Shown in pieces: positions 60,169 through 64,000 of a DNA stretch of 64,000 nucleotides (positions within the stretch are counted from its first letter, which is position 1; every line of letters starts with the position of its first letter). The DNA is taken from NCBI GenBank assembly GCA_944389585.1, contig CALXMW010000001.1:71748-135747 (forward strand). Reading direction: 5' to 3'. The stretch is from an uncultured Kiritimatiellota bacterium. GTDB taxonomy: Bacteria > Verrucomicrobiota > Kiritimatiellia > RFP12 > DVOR01. The notes under the pieces are model-generated. The model was not told the origin of the DNA. It did not search any database and saw nothing but the letters and a program-made list of their open reading frames with translations. The position numbers were made by a program, and so were the translations under genes.

Positions 60169-61728
60169 TTACTTGACGAAGAGGTCGTCGGCGGTCATCT
60201 GCGCGGGCTTCTCGAGGCCGAGGAGATCCAGGCAGGTGACGGCGATGTCGGAGAGTTTGCCGTCGGGGCGCATGGCGCGCTTGTCGGCGTCTTTGGCCAC
60301 GTAGATGCATTCGACCTTGTTGAGGGTGTGGGAGGTCTTGGGCATGCCGGTGGCGTAGTCGACCATCTGCTCGGCGTTGCCGTGGTCGGCGGTGATGAGG
60401 ACGTGGGCGTCGAGGGCCATCAGGCGGGGGAGGAGCTTACCGATGCATTCGTCGACGATCTCGACGGCGCGGGTGGCGGCCTCAAGGTTGCCGGTGTGGC
60501 CGACCATGTCGCAGTTGGCGTAGTTCACCACGATGAAGCCGTAGGGATTGTCCTCCAGGCGCTTGAGCAGCTCGTCGGTGACGTTGTAGGCCTCCATCTC
60601 CGGGTGCGAGGCGAAGGTGGCCGGGTCGAAGCGGCTGGGCACCTCCACCTGATCCTCGCCGGGATAGGGCTTGGTGCTCTTGCCGTTGAAGAAGCTGGTG
60701 ACGTGGCGGAACTTCTGCGTCTCGGCCAGGCGGAGCTGGCGGATGCCGGCCTTGGAGACGACCTCGCCCAGGAGCATGTCCATGGCGCCGTCGCCGCCCA
60801 TCGCGCCAAGAAGGTAATCCTGGAACTCGTCCCAATAGCGGGTGAAGCCCAGGTAGGTGACCTTGGGGCGGCGGGGACGCGCGCCGGCGTAGTCGTCGCA
60901 GACAAAGGCCTGGGTCAGCTGGATGGCGCGATCCTGGCGATAGTTGGTGTGCATCACGCTGTCGCCATCCTGGATGCCCGCGTAATCGCCGATGACGGAG
61001 CAGGGGATATACTCGTCGGTCATCGGGTCGCCGTCAGGCGTCTTCTCCGTGTCATAGGCCGTCTTCACGGCCTCCTCGACGGTGGCGAAACGCTTGCCCT
61101 TGGCATCGACCAGGCACTCGAAGGCCTCGGAGGTCAACGCCCAGTTCTTGGAACGATCCATCGCGTAATACCGGCCCATGGCCGTGCCGATGGCGCAGCC
61201 GCCGACCTCGGCCATCACGCCCTGAAGCTTGGCCAGATACTCGAGCGTCGAGCGCGGCGGCGTGTCGCGGCCGTCCAAGAAGGGATGGACAACGATTCGG
61301 CCCTCGGGGAACTCCTGGCGCGCGCGGCGCATGATCTTGAAGAGGTGTTCCTGGTGGGCGTGGACGCCCTCGTCCTGCAGCAGGCCCATCAGGTGGAGCT
61401 GGGACTGGTTCGCCTTCCAATTGGCGATCAGCGCCTCCCACTTCGGGCTCTTGAAGAGCTCGCCGCTCTTCAGGCCGTCGTCGATGCGCTTGAGCTCCTG
61501 CTCCACGATGCGGCCTGCGCCCATGTTCAGGTGGCCCACCTCGGAAGAGCCCTGGTAACCGTCGGGCAGGCCCACCTCCTCGCCCGAGCACTCGATGCGG
61601 CACCACGGGTAACGCGCGCGCAGACGATCGATCACGGGGGTCTTGGCGCTGAAGACGGAGTTGCCGGCGAAGCGGGGGTTCATCCCCCAACCGTCGCGGA
61701 TGATCAAGCAGACAGGGCGTTTGTCCAT
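60169..61728 (-). CDS. gpmI: 2,3-bisphosphoglycerate-independent phosphoglycerate mutase
   Basis: The protein has 519 aa, normal length. It interconverts 3- and 2-phosphoglycerate using two metal ions. LIIRDGWGMNP holds the first metal Asp. The nucleophile Ser is in GYQGSSEVGHLNMGAGR near 60. VVNYANCDMVGHTG near 408 and LITADHGNAEQM near 450 give the remaining ligands. ATG 61728 has AAAGGA upstream. First gene of the gpmI-M24-folE cluster, with its own strong promoter. Confidence 0.97.
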   Translation of the reverse strand: MDKRPVCLIIRDGWGMNPRFAGNSVFSAKTPVIDRLRARYPWCRIECSGEEVGLPDGYQGSSEVGHLNMGAGRIVEQELKRIDDGLKSGELFKSPKWEALIANWKANQSQLHLMGLLQDEGVHAHQEHLFKIMRRARQEFPEGRIVVHPFLDGRDTPPRSTLEYLAKLQGVMAEVGGCAIGTAMGRYYAMDRSKNWALTSEAFECLVDAKGKRFATVEEAVKTAYDTEKTPDGDPMTDEYIPCSVIGDYAGIQDGDSVMHTNYRQDRAIQLTQAFVCDDYAGARPRRPKVTYLGFTRYWDEFQDYLLGAMGGDGAMDMLLGEVVSKAGIRQLRLAETQKFRHVTSFFNGKSTKPYPGEDQVEVPSRFDPATFASHPEMEAYNVTDELLKRLEDNPYGFIVVNYANCDMVGHTGNLEAATRAVEIVDECIGKLLPRLMALDAHVLITADHGNAEQMVDYATGMPKTSHTLNKVECIYVAKDADKRAMRPDGKLSDIAVTCLDLLGLEKPAQMTADDLFVK

Positions 61729-61758
61729 GGCAGGATTCCTTTCTTAAACTCGCCCCTC

Positions 61759-61767
61759 ATTATACCA
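61759..61767 (-). promoter_or_regulatory. extended -10 promoter of gpmI
   Basis: On the minus strand the sequence is TGG plus a perfect TATAAT (61759-61764), 30 bases before the gpmI ATG with an AAAGGA site between. Divergent from the tRNA promoter. Confidence 0.75.
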
Positions 61768-61804
61768 CACCCGCGCCCCAAAAACCCGCCCCCGCACTTT
61801 TGCC

Positions 61805-61833
61805 TTGAGCCGCGCCCCCAAACATGGCATAAT
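61805..61833 (+). promoter_or_regulatory. promoter of tRNA-Ile2
   Basis: TTGAGC (61805-61810), a 17 nt spacer and CATAAT (61828-61833) with a TGG extension, 15 bases before the tRNA. Confidence 0.7.
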
Positions 61834-61848
61834 TCCCCCATTCCTCCC

Positions 61849-61925
61849 GGATCTGTAGCTCAGTCGGTCAGAGCAGGGGACTCATAATCCCTTGGCCGGT
61901 GGTTCAAGTCCACCCAGATCCACCA
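61849..61925 (+). tRNA. tRNA-Ile2(CAT), lysidine type
   Basis: 77 nt with encoded CCA. The acceptor is GGATCTG/CAGATCC with discriminator A. The anticodon loop CTCATAA carries CAT. The segment after it, with GGCCGGTGGTTCAAGTCC, resembles bacterial tRNA-Ile2, which is converted to read AUA by TilS, more than elongator tRNA-Met. The 3' half also codes, on the other strand, for the last residues of the restriction gene at 61882. Confidence 0.88.
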
Positions 61926-64000
61926 GCTCCCCAACAAGGCCCATCAGCTCCCCGTAGGACGCGACCAGGTGGTATTCCACGTCCCCGTTTGGGGCGAGGG
62001 CCCGCGTCCAGGCCTCCGCGCAGGTCTTGCGCAGTCTCTCGTTCCCGCGCAGATCCCAGTCGTCCGAGGAGCCCTTGGTCTCCGCGAGGATGCAGACGTG
62101 GCGCACGCTTCCCTTCTTGAAGGCCACCGCCCAGTCCGGGTTGTAGGTCTCGCCGTTCGGGAGCGGGATGTGATAGGCCGACGGCAGCTTGACGAAGGCC
62201 TCCACCTCCTCGGCGCCGTCCGTGTCCTTGGCGAACCGCTGCTCGACCTTCGAGTCGGAGTCCAGCCACGGGTAGAGGTGATGGCGCAGGCGCGCCTCCT
62301 CGTCGCAACGCTCCGAAGGCAGGGACGGCGCCTCCTCCATGAAGAAGTCGTCCCCATACCGCTCGTCCGTCGGATGATAGGCGATGGCCTCCAGCGCCTG
62401 CCGGAGCTTCTCGGTGTTGATGATGCGGGCAACCTCCGCGATGAAGACCTCCGGGTTCACCGCGTAGAGGGCACGCACCGCCGGCTCCAAGCGCCGCAGG
62501 ATGGCCACGAGGGTGCGGCGCGTCAAGCCCGTCCGCTTCGGGTCGGCCAGCTCGCCCACCAGGTCATACGCCACCTTGCCGCCGCCGAGCGCGACGTCTT
62601 CCGAGCGCGACCGTTTCTCCCCGAAGGCCTCCCCACCCCGCACAGCCGTGGAGGTGAGGGCGTCCTTCTGGCTCACCCGCTCGATGACGACCTTGGGCTG
62701 AGGGACCTTGGGCCCTGTCTCCGTGCTGTTGAGCGCCGCGACGCAGGACTCGATGAGGCGCGGCGTGTCGATGCTGACCCTGCACACCGTCTTCTGCCGC
62801 AACTTCTGCCACAGCTCCTGGAACCCGGGCTTGCGCAGGTTCTCCTGGTTGACCTCCAGCCGCTTGCGGGCGCGGGCGTTCTCGACCTTGATCTCGCGCC
62901 CGGCGGCCAACGTGTCCAGGATGGCCAACACCGCCTCGCGCACATCCTCCAGCTCGCGTGGGAAGCCCTCCGCCAACGTCCCTGCCGCGCGGTCTTTGCG
63001 GAAGGCCTCGTTCAACGCCTCCTCGTTGTCCAGGTAGTCGTTGTTGAAGAGCCAGTTGTGGACCTTCCTGGACTGCGTGCCGTCGATGGTCTGCGTAAGC
63101 CCGTTGGGCGTCTTCAGCGCGCGCCCCTTCAGGAAGTCCGGCTTGATGGCCCACGAGCGGCTCTTGATGGCCTCGGCGAACTCCTTCTGCAAAGCGGCGA
63201 TGAAATCCTGGCAGGCATCCCGCGCCACCACGGTCAGGCGGTTGACGTCGTGCGTGTCGCCGGTCGCCCAGCGCGCGCCGTCCTGCGTCACGCAGAGGCG
63301 CAGCCCGCGCCCCACCTCCTGCCGCCGCGAAACGACGTTGTCCGTGTGCCGGAAGAGGCAGATGACGAAGACGTTCGGGTTGTCCCACCCCTCGCGCAGC
63401 GCCGAGTGCGAGAAGAGGAAGCGCACACGCGCACGGGCCGTGTCCTTCAGCGACAGCAGGCTCTCCTTGTCCCGCAGGATGAGGTCGTAGTCCTCCCCGC
63501 CGGACTTCTCGACCTCCCTCTCCGAGCGGTCGACGGCGCGTTTGCTCTTCTTGTCCTGGCTGAAGTAGCCTGCGTGCGTCTCCTCCGCCCGGATGCCGCG
63601 CAGGTAGTCCTTGTGCCGTTGGGGCCACGCCAGGTCGTCCAGGCACCTGTCCGCCTCCTCCCGATAGACGCGCTCGAAGAGCGCCGCCAGCGGCCCGCGG
63701 CCGTCCTCCTACCCATAGACGCGGTAATCCGCCACGTGGTCGATGAAGAAGAGCGAGAGCGTCTTGATGCCTTTGGCCAGGTTGGCGGCCTCCTTCAGCA
63801 GGTGCACCCTGACGGTCTCGCGCACCTGGATTTCCCGAAGCACGTCGGCCTCCACGGCGCCCACCGCCTCGCCGGCCCGGAGCGTCAGGCCGTTGGCGAA
63901 GCGTACCCAGCCGCCCGCGTCGTCCTTGCCCACCTCCTGCACCACGGAGCCCCGCGCGTATTCCGCCAACCCGCCGGAGAGGTCGTGGAGGTTCTCCTTC
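61882..64000 (-). pseudogene. res: type III restriction enzyme Res subunit, amber-interrupted and cut by window edge
   Basis: Read on the minus strand, one frame runs from the window edge to TGA 61882-61884 and is broken only by TAG at 63709-63711. Before the stop it reads KENLHDLSGG, then REIQVRETVRVHLLKE and GIKTLSLFFIDHVADYRVYG. After it comes EDGRGPLAALFERVY and the helicase motif VRFLFSHSALREGWDNPNVF, then VVSRRQEVGRGLRL (motif VI). The C-terminus carries a PD-(D/E)xK nuclease motif: NPDWAVAFKK with AETKG 12-20 residues later. This is the translocase-nuclease of a type III restriction system; the mod gene would lie to the right. The last 14 residues come from tRNA sequence. It may be inactive or produce two fragments. 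Confidence 0.88.

Overview
The window is about 64 kb of GC-rich chromosome, with third codon positions mostly C or G, from a Gram-negative bacterium. It carries lipid A and Kdo genes (an LpxC-like protein, LpxA, WaaA), an LptF/LptG permease, an OmpA-type porin, a TonB/ExbBD system with a TonB-dependent receptor, lipoprotein genes and Lol-type transport. Two PEP-CTERM surface proteins, a seven-gene V/A-type ATPase operon containing a DUF2764 gene, a C10 peptidase and a laminarinase-like lipoprotein together suggest the Verrucomicrobiota/Lentisphaerota/Kiritimatiellota side of the PVC group, plausibly a gut lineage. That placement is inference; no rRNA gene is present.

Layout. 1-9065: LpxC-like gene (cut by the left edge), glycosyltransferase, secreted C10 peptidase, PEP-CTERM protein 1 (minus) with a long structured leader, GH16 lipoprotein, and a LolCE/LolD pair. 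9071-14950 (minus): TonB-dependent receptor, ABC ATPase and large FtsX-type permease, then tRNA-Asn and tRNA-Met. 15071-18849: a duplicated-domain unknown, pyrF, a DUF721-like gene, waaA. 18833-24268 (minus): thyX, Mrp ATPase, gingipain-like lipoprotein, exbB, exbD, tonB and an OppF-type ATPase, several overlapping by four bases. 24370-32197 (minus): ompA, lptF/G, lpxA, dCMP deaminase, a secreted unknown, argH, ilvD. 32246-34257 (minus): nifU-nifS. 34400-38545: nagA, PEP-CTERM protein 2 (minus) with a second structured leader, aspS. 38705-40973: a lower-GC accessory block with a third structured RNA, an EcoRI-type adenine methyltransferase and a DUF262-HNH protein. 41276-45800: hrpA, a NERD-like fragment, an RsuA/RluB pseudouridine synthase. 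45854-53371 (minus): V/A-ATPase operon E-DUF2764-A-B-(inserted cassette)-D-I-K. 53560-58155: class IV aminotransferase, PTS EIIA-like protein, ileS. 58408-61728 (minus): folE, M24 peptidase, gpmI. 61849 to the right edge: tRNA-Ile2(CAT), whose 3' half overlaps the end of a type III restriction gene broken by an amber codon.

The strongest undescribed signal is a structured RNA of about 190 nt found three times (5924-6112 minus, 36402-36591 minus, 38705-38902 plus). Each copy follows a promoter with an extended -10 box. Each folds into a 5'-3' closing stem, a short hairpin and a long arm of five helices. The helices are kept by compensatory changes although the paired sequences differ, and internal-loop bases are conserved. 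Each copy ends in a U-tract just before ATGG. Two copies precede PEP-CTERM genes and one abuts the ribosome-binding site of the methyltransferase gene, so a cis-regulatory RNA or an sRNA class is plausible. Other points worth attention are a four-helix-bundle gene between inverted octamer arrays inside the ATPase operon, probable leaderless promoters, a possible AUA start on the C10 peptidase, and the tRNA-anchored type III restriction remnant.
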